Positions 1-12,548 of a DNA stretch of 64,000 nt are shown piece by piece. The notes below the pieces were generated by a model. The model saw only the letters and a list, made by a program, of their open reading frames with translations, searched no databases and was not told the origin of the DNA. Both the position numbers and the translations under genes were made by a program. Source of the DNA: Ilex aquifolium (lineage: Eukaryota; Streptophyta; Magnoliopsida; Aquifoliales; Aquifoliaceae); NCBI GenBank assembly GCA_951799425.1, contig OX637409.1:15417460-15481459 (forward strand), read 5' to 3'. How positions within the stretch are numbered: the stretch's first letter is position 1; each line of letters opens with the position of its first letter.

Positions 1-1015
1 TCAAAGCTACAATTTTTGACCATGGCTGGTGGAAACGCTGCGGAGTTACGTGAATGTGTAACCCATCTAGAAGATTTTATGTGCGTCCCTCATGATGATG
101 CTGTAATAAGCGTGTCTGTGTAGATGGAACAACACGTTGTCCAAATTCACGGTTTGAGGATGAAATTCGATAGTTATGTGGTAAACATCAATTCTAAGAT
201 TGCTTCGATGATAGAGGACGTTCTATCCCTCACGAACGTTGTCGAGACCAATATTAAGGATCTTGAAGACGAGCTGGCTCTTCTGAAAAGAGCCATGCAT
301 TCTCGACCTGATGCGAGGAAGACATCTTCGAAGATCAATGTCCTTGAACCCAAGACCTTTGGTGGTACACGGAGTCCAAGGAACTGGAGAACTTTCTGTG
401 GGATATGGAGCAGCACTTCAAAGCTGCTCATGTACCTACGGGGGAGAAAGTGACCATAACCAACATATATTTTTTTTGGGGGATGCCAAACTTTGGTGGT
501 GAACTCAGAATGAGGACGATGCTTTTGCAGGATGGCACAAGATCGAGACATGGGATACACTAAGGAGTTGAAGGATCAATTCCTACCTAGCAACACGACA
601 TAGATGGCTAAGGACTCTTGCTCAAGAAATTGAAGCATATAGGCACTGTTCGTGACTACGTGAAAGATTTCAGTTCTTTGATGTTAGATATCAAGAACAT
701 GTCTAAGGAGGAAAAACTCTTCAATTTCATGTTCAGTTTGCAAGGATGGTTACAGACTATGTTGCGTAGGCAGGGGGTACATGATTTGCCTACTACCATT
801 GTTGTTGCGGATGGCCTCATTGACTTCAAGATGGTCATCCAGGGCCTTCTAAAAAGAAGAAGATAGATGGTGGCGGCAAGAAAGACAAGGTTGACATTTC
901 CAAGGATGTGAAGAACGCGGACTGGAAGAATAAGAAGCACAACAGTGGCTCTAAAAAGCTAGACAACAACCAGAAGAAGAAAAACTTCGAGTCTGGTTGC
1001 TTTCTCTACGGTGGT

Positions 1016-2812
1016 TGATGAGCACATAATATTGCATATTTGAAGGGCTCATTACATGCATTTTAACTCAACTTTTGCATTTAAGTACTTAGAGTTAGCC
1101 GAAATTATGAATAATGTTGATATTTTGATGTTGCAAGTTTTTATTGCTTAAATCATGTATTTTAGGACATTGCAACTTTGTTGGATGTGTGGTGAAGGCA
1201 TGGACACAATACATGAAGAATTGGAGGCTTAAAAGTGAAGAAATCAAGAAGGCATTGGTGCTTGGGAACAAGGGCACCAGCTGCAGCAACAATTGGAAGC
1301 ACTGCCTCGGAATTCCTCCATTTTGACCATGATCTACTCAGAATTTGGAAACGTTCAAAACATGAAAGTTGTAGATATGGGTGTCTTCTGTTTGGTGTCA
1401 AAATTTCAGCCCAATCCAACTGTTAGATCAAGAGTTATGCCGATTCTACCGAAGGTGGTCCAGTGCAGAAAAACAGTACCGGTACTCGGGACCTTCTGGT
1501 CACGAAAACAGCCTGTAACTCAACTTTGAGGCTTGGGGGTCCCACCTACACTTCTCCCACGCCTATCCCAACATTTCCTTACACATTTACAGGCCTCCTA
1601 CACTCAAGTGAAGACTTTAAAGGCCAATGCATTAAAGGAGGAATGGGGGGAAGTGCGCTGCCCAGGCTATGATCTCCTAGCCTGTCAAAGCCATCCATTC
1701 AGCCCTCTCTTGATGGGAGCTCGTTCACACAGCTAGGGGGGAGCCTCTTGGACGTTTTGGCAAGTCTCCACACTCAATATATTCAACATTCAACACACAA
1801 TGTAAAGTGTTGGCTACCTAAGCTTAGAGTAGTTTTAGTGAGGAAGAAGATGAATAGTAAAGTTGTGATTTTTACATGTTCTTCCATCCATTTCTCTTGT
1901 AACCTCTTGTAAGGATATTGTAAGCTTCCTTTACTGTCTTTAATGCCATTTATTAGAAGTACATTTCAAGTTTAGCCTTGCACTTTACATTTCACCATTG
2001 TTATGCTTTCAAGTTCTTCATTTTCATGCTTTAAATTGGGTATTGTATTTCCTTCTTCTTACTTTAAGATTTCTTGCATCTAGTTAAGTTTTAATCTTCT
2101 TTTCCTTTACTTGTCTATTTACATTATGCTTGGCTTTCTTTTATGAATGAGTAGTTAGATTTAAGTTGGGTAATCCAAGGGAGACCTTCTCTTGGGGATT
2201 CCATTTCAACTCTTCTCCTTCCTCCTCTCGGTGTACGGTGGTTCGGTTTGACGGGGTTGGGAGTGGACGAGTTAGTGAGCCTTTGATATTCCATAGGCCT
2301 AGTCACGGTTTATGCTTAGATACTCACCAATCTTGTCCCTAGCTTCCCCCGAATCAATCGTTCACCTATGCACCATTGGAAGAAGATTTCGAGTTGAGTT
2401 GGAATTCCCATTAGAATGACCTCTTTGGATTAGCCAACACTTGTTTTATTGCATTTTCATTTTCAATCACAACCACAAAACTCAAACAAAGATTTTACAT
2501 TTTTCTCTTTTGTTCACCAAAATCACTTTCACACAACTCCCTTTCCTTCCCTGAGGAGACGACCTTGGAATTCTTTCCAAGTAAAACACCGACAACGAAA
2601 GACTCCTTACGATTGGGGAGCACTTTTGTTCACACGCATTCCATTTCATTTCACACATTTTGTTCATTCCACATTTCCACCACCATTCCGTTGTTGCCTA
2701 ATCTTTTGCATCATTCCGAGTGAGAGTGACACTCACCCATTCCTATAAGCCATACACACATTTAGGGATGATGTTTAGAGGTTAGGATACAACAACGTTT
2801 TCCAATCAATCA
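1016..2812 (+). mobile_element. Solo LTR (Tat/Ogre-like family), nested in the chromovirus gag
   Basis: A 1797-bp block that starts TGATGAGCAC, ends AATCAATCA and is flanked by perfect 5-bp duplications GTGGT (1011-1015 and 2813-2817). Removing it restores the zinc-knuckle region of the host element's gag, so the boundaries are exact. There is no internal region, so it is a solo LTR left by LTR-LTR recombination. Its 3' half matches, in reverse, the LTR at 61466-63184 (shared blocks around the AGTGACACTC motif at 2726-2735 and the GGAGCACTTTTGTTCACA block near 2620). One GTACCGGTAC palindrome lies at 1476-1485. Confidence 0.88.
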
Positions 2813-5800
2813 GTGGTCCTCATCGCATCAAAGACTACCCCAAGCGGGAGAAGTTAAGTGCCCTTGTTATTGAAAATGGTGGTGACAGTGATGATTTGTG
2901 CACAACTTGTGTCAATCCTCTACAATTTTTGAACGCAATCACTGTTGGAAAGGTTCAACAACCCCGTAAAGGCCTAATGTTTGTGCAGGCCTAGGTGAAT
3001 GGCAAGGAAGTTCTAGCCATGGTGGACACGGGTGCCACCCACAACTTTGTTGCGTAGAGGGAAGTGGAAAATTTTGGCCTACAATTGACAGAGGACTGAA
3101 GAAAACTCAAGGTTGTCAACTTTGAAGCAATGTCATTGTGTGGCATGACAAAGATAAGCCTGAAAGGGTGCCTGTCGGAAGGGCGGGTGAGTTTAATGGC
3201 AGTATCTTTGGACGCCTTTAATGTCATCCTTGGAAATGAGTTCTTTATCAACGCTAAGGTGGCACTAATGCCACATTTGAACATGATGCTGATCTAGGAT
3301 GAGAGAGCATCATGCTTTGTGCCTGCGGTGTTGACAGACCAAAACAAGAATGATGACAAATAGAAGATGGAGATATTGTCTGCTATACAAGTGAAATATG
3401 GGATGCGGAAAAGTGAGATGACATACCTTGCTGCTTTGGTGTAGATCAAACCTGATATGAAGGTTGAAGTGCCCGATGCTACGGCAAAAATTCTGGGGGA
3501 ATTTGCTAATGTTATGCCCCCAGAACTCCCCAAGACCCTTCCGTCCAGACATGTTATTGACCACAAAATCGAGTTGGAGTCTAGTGTAAAGCCTCCAGCC
3601 CATGCCCTCTACAGGATGTCGCCCATGGAGCTGGTAGAATTGAGGAAGCAGTTGAACAAACTGCTCTATTTTGGTAGCATGAAGCCCTCTAAGGCACCAT
3701 ACAGAGCCCCAGTACTATTATAAAAGAAGCAAGATGGTTCACTGCGAATGTGCATCAACTTTCGGGCCCTAAACAAGGTGGCAATCAAGAACAAGTATCC
3801 TATTTTGAATGTTGTTGATTTGTTCGATAGGCTCTCCAAAAAAACTTTCTACAGAAAGTTGGACTTGACGACTGAGTATTTGTATGTTAGAATTATAGAA
3901 GGAGGTGAATTCAAAACTTCTTGTGTTACATATTATTGTTCATTTGAATACCTTGTAATGCTCCATTTGAGCTCACAAAAGCCCCGACTACTTTCTGCAA
4001 TCTAATGATTGATGTTTTCTATGATTACATCGATGTGTTTGTGGTTGTTTACTTGGATGATATTGTAGTCTATAGTGAGTCATTAGAGGACCACTTAGAA
4101 AATCTAAGGACGGTGTTCTCACGGCTTAGAGATCACCAGTTGTATGTCAAGAAGGAGAAATGTGAATTCTGTCGCCAAGCACCAACCAAAGTGCCTGAAC
4201 TGCGGTATTTCCTTAGTTTAGCCAACTATTATCTTAAGTTCATTAAGGTTTATTCAAAGAAGTGCAACGCCCTGATTAATTTGCTGAAGAAGGACCGCAA
4301 GTGGGACTGAGATGATCACTATTAGACTGTTTTTGAGAAGCTGAAACATGCAGTGTTTTTTGCACCAGTGCTGAGACTGGTAGACTTTGATTTTCCCATT
4401 GAAGCGCACACTAATGCCTCGGACCGTGCCTTGGAGGGGTTCTCGTTCAAGAAGGACACCCGATTGCCTTTGAAAGTTGAAAGCTAAAAGATGTAGAGCA
4501 ATGCTACTCATCACATAAGAAAAAAATGGCAGTTGTGGTGCATTGCCTTGAAATTTGGAGGCACTACTTGCTGGGAACAAAGTTCACTTTTGTGATGGAC
4601 AATGTGGCGAATACTTATTTCAAGTCCCAAAAGAAGTTGACTCTAAAATAGGCCCGGCGGTAGGAGTTCCTCGATAAGTTCAGTATTCTATGGGTTCACA
4701 TGCCTGGAAGGCAGAGCCAAGTTGCTAATGCATTGAGCAAAAATAAGGTCCATGATTATGTTGCTGCAGTTTTTACTGTGCAGACCGACTTCCTTGCAGA
4801 CCCAAACTGATGTTGCTTACAACAAATTTAAGCAACAGGTTGGTGATGGTTTGGTTCGCAGATATTGGCTAAAAAATGTCCTACTCTATGCCAAGGGAGG
4901 CAAACTCTATGTTCCTGTGGGAGGAAAACTAAGGCATAAGTTGCTGCGTGAAACACATGACTCCCAATGGGCTGGGCATCCCAGAGTCGAGAAGATGCTT
5001 ACATTGCTATCTTGCTCCTACTAATGGCCCAAGATGGAAGATGAAGTTGAGGCTTATGTTAGAACTTATCTAGTTTTCCAACTTGGCAAGGTTGAGAAGA
5101 AGAAGGTAGTGGATTTGTTGTAGCCCCAAGCCATTCATGACAGACCGTGGCAGTCAGTCTCGATGGACTTTATATGCAACTTGCCAAAGATTGATGGCAA
5201 GTGCTCGATCATAGTGGTGTTCATTCATGTGCCCCATGCTTGTTTTGCAGATGTTGCTACAGAAGGGCTTTACAAGTGCTAGTGAAGTAATTTTGGCATA
5301 TCGGAAGACAGAGTTAGTGATCGTGACATAAGGTTCACTGACAGATTTTGGACTATGTTGTTCAATCTCATGAGTTATAAGTTGAAATTATCTATAGCAA
5401 ATCACCCTCAAACTGATGGTCAGACTGAACAGATCAATGCTTTGTTGGAGGATTATCTACGGCACTATGTCACTACAAGTCAGAAAAATTGGGTAGAGTT
5501 GGTGGATATTGCCTAATTTTACTACAACTTGCATAGGTCTTCCGCTACAGGAATGATTCCTTGGGAATTGGTCATTGGATAACAACCACTTACTCCTCAT
5601 GAATTGGTGAAATAGAGAACTGGAGGTAAATATCCCTCTGCATACCGATTTGCTCGTTCCAAGCAAGAGTTGCTTGACGAGGCAAAGAGTAGCTTAGCCA
5701 AAGCGGCCCGGATGAAGAAGTAAGTCAATCAAGGTCACAGGCCTCTGGAATTTCAAGTTGTTGATTAGGTTTTATTGAAATTGACTCTTGTAATTTGGAA

Positions 5801-6174
5801 GAAGATCAATAGCAAAACAGTGCATCGTGGGCTGGTTCCCAAATATGATGGTCCCTTCGAGGTGATGAAGAACGTTGCCTATCGCTTAAAGCTGCTTGAT
5901 CGATTGAAATTCACCCAAATTTTCAAGTGAGTTTTCTGAAGTCTTTTCATGAAGACTTGCTGAATGTTGGACGAAAGCAAGCCAAAAGGGCTCCGCCTAT
6001 AATCAGAAAATAGTTTGACAAGGAGGTAGACAAGATTCTGTGTCACAGGACCTTGGGTCAGAGTAAGAAGAATCGTAGAACTGATTTTCTGGTTTATTGG
6101 AAGGGTGGTTCCGAGGAAGATTCTAGTTGGGAAAGATATGCTACTCTTTGGTAGTTTGAGAAAAAAATTAAAGA

Positions 6175-6335
6175 GTATTAGGACAACCTCTCGACGAAGA
6201 TGTCGAGTTCTTTTGGTGAGGGTGGTTTATTACCCCATTTAGCGGATTGGCATGGCTATGGCATGAAGCTACCTTGCCCAAAGGTGCTCCATGCCTCAGC
6301 CAAATTGGGGTTGTGCTTAGCAACTTCCCCCTTGT
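6175..6335. other. Junction DNA between chromovirus remnant and MULE A
   Basis: No coding sequence is recognised here. It follows the chromodomain and may hold the last remains of the 3' untranslated region or LTR. At its right side a 24-bp word occurs twice, at 6321-6344 and 6364-6387 (core CTTCCCCCTTGTAGTTTTCA). The second copy belongs to the MULE; the first looks like a short duplication made when the two elements were joined. Confidence 0.5.
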
Positions 6336-7890
6336 AGTTTTCATCGAGGCCCGTAGCAATTAACAACTTCCCCCTTGTAGTTTTCATATAGGAATGTGGC
6401 ATTAATGCTCATAAGTGGACAACAGTGTCTGAAACCTTCAATGCATGGTCTAAATGCCCAAAACACTCTGTCAAACACAATTGTCCCATTTCTAAGGTTG
6501 ATCAACTTTCATCTGACTATTGTGCCCTCATTATACTTTTCTAGTGCACCGAAAAATTTTGGCAAAATAACACATGATTCTTCCCAGTCACCAAAGATCA
6601 TAGCTAACGCAAAATTTTATTTTTTTTGCTTTCCACACTTTCCTATACAAGATTTTGTATTTATACATTTCAGTAATATGTTACATTATCACAACAACCT
6701 TCAAAGATGGATCTGCCTTCACAAGCCCTTCAGTTTGGCGTACAACAAATTAAGAATCTAATTGCACGTGGTCCGGGGTTGCTGACGCATGTAGACAAGT
6801 GTGAGGGCCTTCATATTTGGTAATCTGAAACATCCCGTGCATTTTCTTTTAACAAGCCTGAAGCCTCAACTTGCACCCAAATTGATGTTTTTTACACCGT
6901 AAAGCCAATAATTTTCTCTCACTCTCAACCACTCGAATTGGACATGATTTTTAATTGAGTAAATCTTCACTACATCCTGCAATTCTGCTTTGACCTTGAA
7001 GATTAGTCTATTGAATAATTCAGGCCGATCAAGGTCCCATATAGGAGTACTGGATACAATGTTGAGGGCAGACACTTGGAAAAATTCATTATTGGTGAAG
7101 AAGGCAAACACTGGTTCATGGAGATGAACATTGGCTTCCATAACAACAGATGGGCCAGTTTCTTCACCGTCATCAGCAATGTTTTCCATATTGGACATCA
7201 ATGCAATCTCCTCGTCCTTATCGTTTGTGTCTTCAGTACGATCAACTGCACGCATTTCATTGCACACCACAAATCAGTACCGGACTAAACAAGATACCTA
7301 ATCGCATCGACATCTACATACTGGGTCCAATATGTAATTCGGAAACATATGGCTCAGCCTCCCTAATTCCATGCCCTAAATTGAACCTGGATGCATAAGC
7401 ATTGTCCGTCATAAAGTCATGCGCAAATTGGCATGTACCTTTGGCATAATAAGGATGGGCAATCACAGGAGAATTGTTCAATGGATTCATGCTCTCTTGT
7501 GTAAGCAATTGGATATAGGGTTCATACTCATTCACCATGGTCTGAGGAAAATGTTGTATTTCCTTAGTCTGTATGTATAAGTCAATACAATTAAGTGTTG
7601 GGTTCTCAAAGACAACATCCAACATTGCCGCCACATCGTCATCATTTTGATTTCAAATTCCGAGTAGTATTGTATGTGATACCCCAAAAATGATGAAAAT
7701 CGAAAAATTGTCTTTAGTCGTGATGTTGAACTATCCAGCTGCATGATCCTATACACAATTTTCAACAATTCCTCATATGTGGTTCCATGTTTTAACTTAA
7801 TACAATGTTGAAGCTTCCCATTGTATGATACACCTTCTTCATTGTATACAATATTACCCAATAGCACATTATGGTTGTGTGTCTTCCTAA
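6336..7890 (-). pseudogene. MULE A: Mutator-like transposase remnant (N-terminal half)
   Basis: Minus-strand remnant of a MuDR-type transposase, recognised by close match to the better copy at 24700-27300. From the N-terminus (right) to the left: the KLKHGTTYEELLK segment near 7.8 kb, an acidic segment (DDGEETGPS) near 7.15 kb, the MuDR N-terminal DNA-binding region near 6.9-7.0 kb (FKVKAELQDVVKIYSIKNHV), then the start of the DDE catalytic domain near 6.4 kb. There the first catalytic Asp codon reads as Asn (SINATF against SIDATF in the sister copy). The reading frame is broken in several places and the C-terminal half, including the SWIM and zinc-knuckle regions, is missing where the chromovirus remnant abuts. 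It cannot encode an active transposase. Confidence 0.8.
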
Positions 7891-8492
7891 CATTTTATAC
7901 CTTCAATGAAAAATATAGTATCGAATAATTTGGTTAAATATTTAGACCAACCCTTTTTATGGATGAATAAGAAGTTCATCAGTAAATATAGTATCAAATA
8001 ATTTTAATGTTTTGATGATTCACTTAAATTTATTATTTCCCTGATTAATAACTACAAAACTTAAACAAAATATATGATCGAAAATTATCTTTTAATTAAT
8101 TGGTAAGCAACCATTTACCTATCTTTATCTCTTGGTGTTGCATGCCTATATCTATATTTTATTGCACAATCCTATAATTCATTTACTGCACCAATATATT
8201 TCCTCTTGTTTGACTTTAAACACACATACATCTCATTCCTTGTTTCTTATATTTGAATGTCTTCTATGATGAGTTTTTTTTTCCAAGGTCAAACTAGAGA
8301 AAGAACACACATATTTTAAGGACATGTATGAATATGATTTTCTATTTGAACCAAATCATCTATATTAAGCCTAACTTCAAATAATTAATTTTACATAACA
8401 TAATTGCATGGTGAGAAACAAGAGCACATCAACGTTACAAATTGTATGACTATATACCATACACAAATCATTTGAATATACCATATTATATA

Positions 8493-8982
8493 GGGTTAAT
8501 TACAAAATACCCCCTCCAAGTATGGGTCATGTTGCAACTAACTTCCTCCGATTTCAATTTCAACAATTTGCTCCCATAAAGTTTGAATAGTTTTCAATTA
8601 ACTTCATCCGTTAGTTATCCACCGTTAAAAATGACGGAAATGTGATGAAAATTTGTCATGTGATCTAAAATTCAATCAAAAATACAAAATTATCACCATC
8701 TCATATTTTTGTTTAATAGAAAATCTCAAAAAATCAATTCCTCACAAAAGTCGGCAAGTGCTCGTAGAACCGCTCCTCTGGTGAAAACTCAACCCATCCC
8801 TCCTCCAATAAAACCCCAAGCAATTGAACTCCACTAATCCGGCGAAATCCATCCCCACCAATAAACGAATGAACTCCTTCCCCTAAATCGGTAAAACCCA
8901 CCTCCACCATGCAAAAGTGAACCCCTCATCCCCAACTGAAACTTTCCCAAAAATAATCTACCTCCACGAGGTAACAACCATC

Positions 8983-9053
<71 letters not shown>

Positions 9054-9559
9054 TACTCATATGAACAGATTTTGTAATTGTCACGGTTTACTAGTTGGCG
9101 AAAGAAAGAAAAGTCTTCAGGTGATGGAAATAAACATGGACTAAATTTGATGGATTGTATTTGATTTTCCTGTGCTTGGTATGGAGGTGAGGGGCTGCCA
9201 AAGATAGATAGAAAGGTTAGTGTTGGGTATGTAGGTGAGGGGTTGGTGGTATTGCTGGAGTTAGGGAAGATCGGGGGGGGGGGGGGGGCAGCCGGAGTTT
9301 GGGAATGATTTAGGGGGCAGCCGGAGTTGGGGAAAGGATGGGGGCCACCAGAGTTGGGGAAAAGGGTTTGGGAAAACGTGTTGGGTAGGAAGAGAAGAGA
9401 GTAGTTTGGGGGTATTTTAGAAATTTTGCATTTTTCATCAATTAAGTCAGTCAATTTAGTAGGACAAAAACTTTGAGGGGGCAAATTGTTGAAATTAAAA
9501 TTGGAGGGAGTTGATTGCAACATGACCTAAACTTGGAGAGGGTATTTTGTAATTAATCC
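8493..9559. mobile_element. MULE-type MITE with about 93-bp TIRs and 9-bp TSD
   Basis: Non-autonomous DNA transposon of 1067 bp. The left end begins GGGTTAATTACAAAATACCC; the right end, read on the other strand, begins GGATTAATTACAAAATACCC. The two ends align over about 93 bp (8493-8585 with 9467-9559). It is flanked by perfect 9-bp duplications TATTATATA (8484-8492 and 9560-9568), the length typical of Mutator elements. The sister locus has the same flank with a single TATTATATA (27747-27755), a natural empty site. The centre carries low-complexity DNA and no credible gene. Confidence 0.92.
8986..9052. repeat. Compound microsatellite (GA)n-(TA)n-(CA)n
   Basis: A GA run, a short TA run and a CA run lie back to back inside the MITE, and a pure G run of about 17 bases follows near 9272-9288. 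Frames through this region give only low-complexity peptides. Confidence 0.9.
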
Positions 9560-9650
9560 TATTATATAATGTAAACTAAATCAACATATAATGGGTTGAA
9601 CCTGTATATAGGAAGTCTTGAAAGCAAGTAGAATACGAACTTCGATGCAA

Positions 9651-12492
9651 AAGCAGAGCAATGTGACTATCAAAGAAACCTCTTTGGAAAAACATTGTAT
9701 CACTTGCCCGACTTTTTCATACTCTGACTCTCCATCCTCCACCACCACCACCATCTCTATTCCTTTTTCTATCCAACCCCAAATCCATGTTCCCCTCTCA
9801 ACATCGACACCAAAATAAAGTGTAAATCTTTCTATGAATTTCCACAATCCTCAACTTCTGACCATAACTCAATGGCCCACATCGAAGACTCCAACTCCAA
9901 CCCCACATAAGCAACATAGATGAAGCCAAATCCCTCATAATTCTTTTACAACTTGACGATACCACATGTTCTTTCCTAAAAGATTCATGCTTGACTGGTA
10001 AGAACCAACTTATTGATTTTTGGACCACTATTCGTGTGTTCTCAGTATCTCTCAGGTGGGTTGACAACTATTAAAAGTGACTCTTATTGTGTTTATCAAG
10101 CCTTTTGTGTCTAAATATTTGTTGCCCAACCCAATGTACAGCTGTTGGTTCCCTTGCAATAATTAATTGAAATTGACTTTTTGTGTGCTTTTTCTCAGTA
10201 TGTTGGGCGGGATTGGATTACATCAATCAGATCAGATCAAATAGTGAATTGGAGTGATAATCCCTTTGCAATGGTGCATAGGGATTTTGCAGGACACTCC
10301 TAATATGGCGAGGACCTGTCATTTTGTTGTAGCATCACATATTTTCAAGTCTTTTTCCTTAAATGTCTTATGTTATCTTTATTGTGTGTAATATTAAGGG
10401 GGTGTTGTAGCCATGACATTCTCATGGTTGGTCAAAGGACATTGTCTCAAACAACTTTGAACATGTCATCATCAGGCAATTGCTTCAAGAATTGCATTGT
10501 GGACCACAATATGTTATTGTTTCATTAATTCATTTATTCCATTGAGATTGGGTTAACATTTCAGTGGTTTTATTTTATGTATTGTTGTATCTCATTTTTG
10601 GATGGCTTTTTCTTCCACGGGTTATCACTCCATTTAGAAAATATCCATTTTGCAAGAAATTTTCAATTCAGGAAGTTTAGATAACAAGATTAACTTGATT
10701 ATTGCTCCAACTAATTTCAATTCATATTTCTTATTTACTTTCCGATCTGTCACTCCATCTTTCTCTATTTCCATCTATCTGATTAACAAACACTCTTCCA
10801 TTCTTGATGATTGGATTTGGATGCATCTTTACTAAAACCATAAATAAACTCATCTAATAAGTTTTTCTCCGACATGATTTCAGATTTGAGATGTTTAAAA
10901 CCACACAAAAACTCAATATAAAGAAGTTTGATAATTATGCACTTGGCCTAAAAAAGAGTTGCTCCCCTTTAATTTTTCAGTTCTCTCTTCTCCCGTATCA
11001 TCTTGATGTGTTACTCCAGAGACAAATTGTTTGCCTAGGTGTCTAGAGAAATAACTCTCTGCACTCTCTCTTCATGCTAGTAAGTTCATTTGTTCTCTCT
11101 CATTCTATGCTTTATTGTGATGGGTTTACATATTATTTCCCGAAAAACATAAAAGCTATATTTCCTTTTATATATCATACTTATGTACAAAAAAACATAT
11201 GTTGATTTTATCAAAATCATTCTCATGTTATTAAACTTTCCAATAAAAAATCATTCGATAAGTTTTTTTCCAACATGATGGTAATAGTAAACATATCAGT
11301 TCTTGAACATGTTACTTTGGTGCACTAACAACCTCTTTCCGGTTTGGGTGGGAACATTTCTTTTGGGTATGAATTATGTGTCATTAGATGAAATTAAAAT
11401 TGATCTAAACCGTTGTCATGCTAGGCTAAGTTGGGGGATTCAAAATAGGTTTTGTTTTATAAATATAGATTGTTTCACCCACACTTTCTTAAGCCACCAA
11501 CACTGTAATTCATTTAAATAATTTCTTTATTATTTGTATCGAGTATTTAAAGTTTTTGGGGTTATCTGTTCCACTTCTTCACCTATTTCCCAAAGCTTCT
11601 TGTCTTTCGCAATTGCCTTTAAATCCAGCTATGAATGAAGACTTTGTCAGAGCACAAAAGGGGGAAATGAAAGGCACAGAGATATTGTGCACTTTGCGAG
11701 GATAGCGCAGTCGTGATCCTTTCTTGGGCCGTAAACAAGCCGCTCTTTACTACTCTATATATATATATGATGTTAATTGTTCATTGTTTTGGAATAATAA
11801 TTATGAAGTTCCTTGGATTTTTTACTCAAATTTATTGGTGAGATCTTTATTTGATGTTAATCTGTTTTGTGAGGGTGCATGGAATTCATATTTGGTTTCA
11901 GTTCTAGAACAACAACCACATATTATTGTCATTTGTTGAGACTAAACTAAAATAAAAAATTGTGTAGGTATCTCTGATTGAAACTTTCGGTGTTAATTGT
12001 GGATTTTATGATCACAAATTTACAATTATTCATTAAAGCTAAAGACGAAATACATAAAAATAAGGTTTAAAGAAAATACATTGGTTGCATATATAACTTG
12101 AATCTTTGTTAATGGGATTCAGACTACTACTCTATTAGTATAGAAATGGTTTCAAAATAAATATTTTATTTAAAACAATGTTGATCTGTTCTTTTTATTT
12201 ATTTATTATTATTTCTTTTTGGATCAGAATCGGAAATCTTCATTATTGAATTGGAAGGGCAAAAAAGGGCTTAGATTTCTTTGCCAGCCTATATGCAATT
12301 CATTTATGTAGAGGGTTGGCCTTGGCTTTCATCAATAACATGATGAATCAGAAATGGTTCTGACTTTGTGAAGATAGTGTTGTTAGGTGAATATTTGTGT
12401 ACAAGACGCGGGCTGTGAGAAATTCCCATCAGGAGATACCATCTAAGACAGTAATTTTTTTTAACAAAATGATCCTCATTGGTGAGAAAGAA

Positions 12493-12548
<56 letters not shown>

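Larger units (their letters stand above)
1..6335 (+). mobile_element. Ty3/gypsy chromovirus, Galadriel-like, broken fossil
   Basis: Degenerate LTR retrotransposon whose 5' LTR lies left of the window. In order: gag (from about 20, interrupted by a nested solo LTR, continuing to about 2.9 kb), aspartic protease around 3.0 kb (VDTGATHNF), reverse transcriptase about 3.45-4.3 kb (YLDD box near 4050), RNase H about 4.3-4.75 kb, integrase about 4.75-5.75 kb (HPQTDGQTE near 5400), and a C-terminal chromodomain about 6.03-6.17 kb (FLVYWKG). The domain order with a terminal chromodomain makes it a chromovirus. The wording of the RT/RNase H (LFDRLSK, NVANTYF) resembles the Galadriel lineage, which is an inference from family memory. 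It is clearly broken, with well over a dozen breaks. No convincing 3' LTR is visible; 6175-6335 is probably its remnant. It is old. Confidence 0.8.
7891..9650 (-). mobile_element. MULE A 5' non-coding/terminal region, interrupted by a MITE
   Basis: AT-rich non-coding DNA upstream of the transposase remnant, collinear with 27300-27840 beside MULE B (shared blocks such as GAAAATTATCTTTTAATTAA and GGTTGAACCTGT). Homology stops near 9650, just after GATGCAAAAG, so the MULE end is probably near here. A paired terminal inverted repeat on the other side was not found because this copy is truncated. The segment is split by the MITE at 8493-9559. Confidence 0.6.

Noticed and set aside
6396-6761. Plus-strand frame of about 120 codons with a close relative at 25614-25973
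   Set aside because: Both are antisense to the MULE DDE transposase domain, so the similarity follows from the coding strand.
8834-9523. 229-codon open frame on the minus strand
   Set aside because: Lies within the MITE, including its terminal repeat and microsatellites; composition is proline/serine/leucine low complexity with no family motif.
9581-10067. Overlapping minus-strand frames of 88-89 codons
   Set aside because: No recognisable domain, no plausible splice structure and partly inside the MULE end region.
11640-11760. Possible tRNA-like segment near GATAGCGCAGTCGTGATCC
   Set aside because: No acceptor stem or T-loop consensus could be paired around it.
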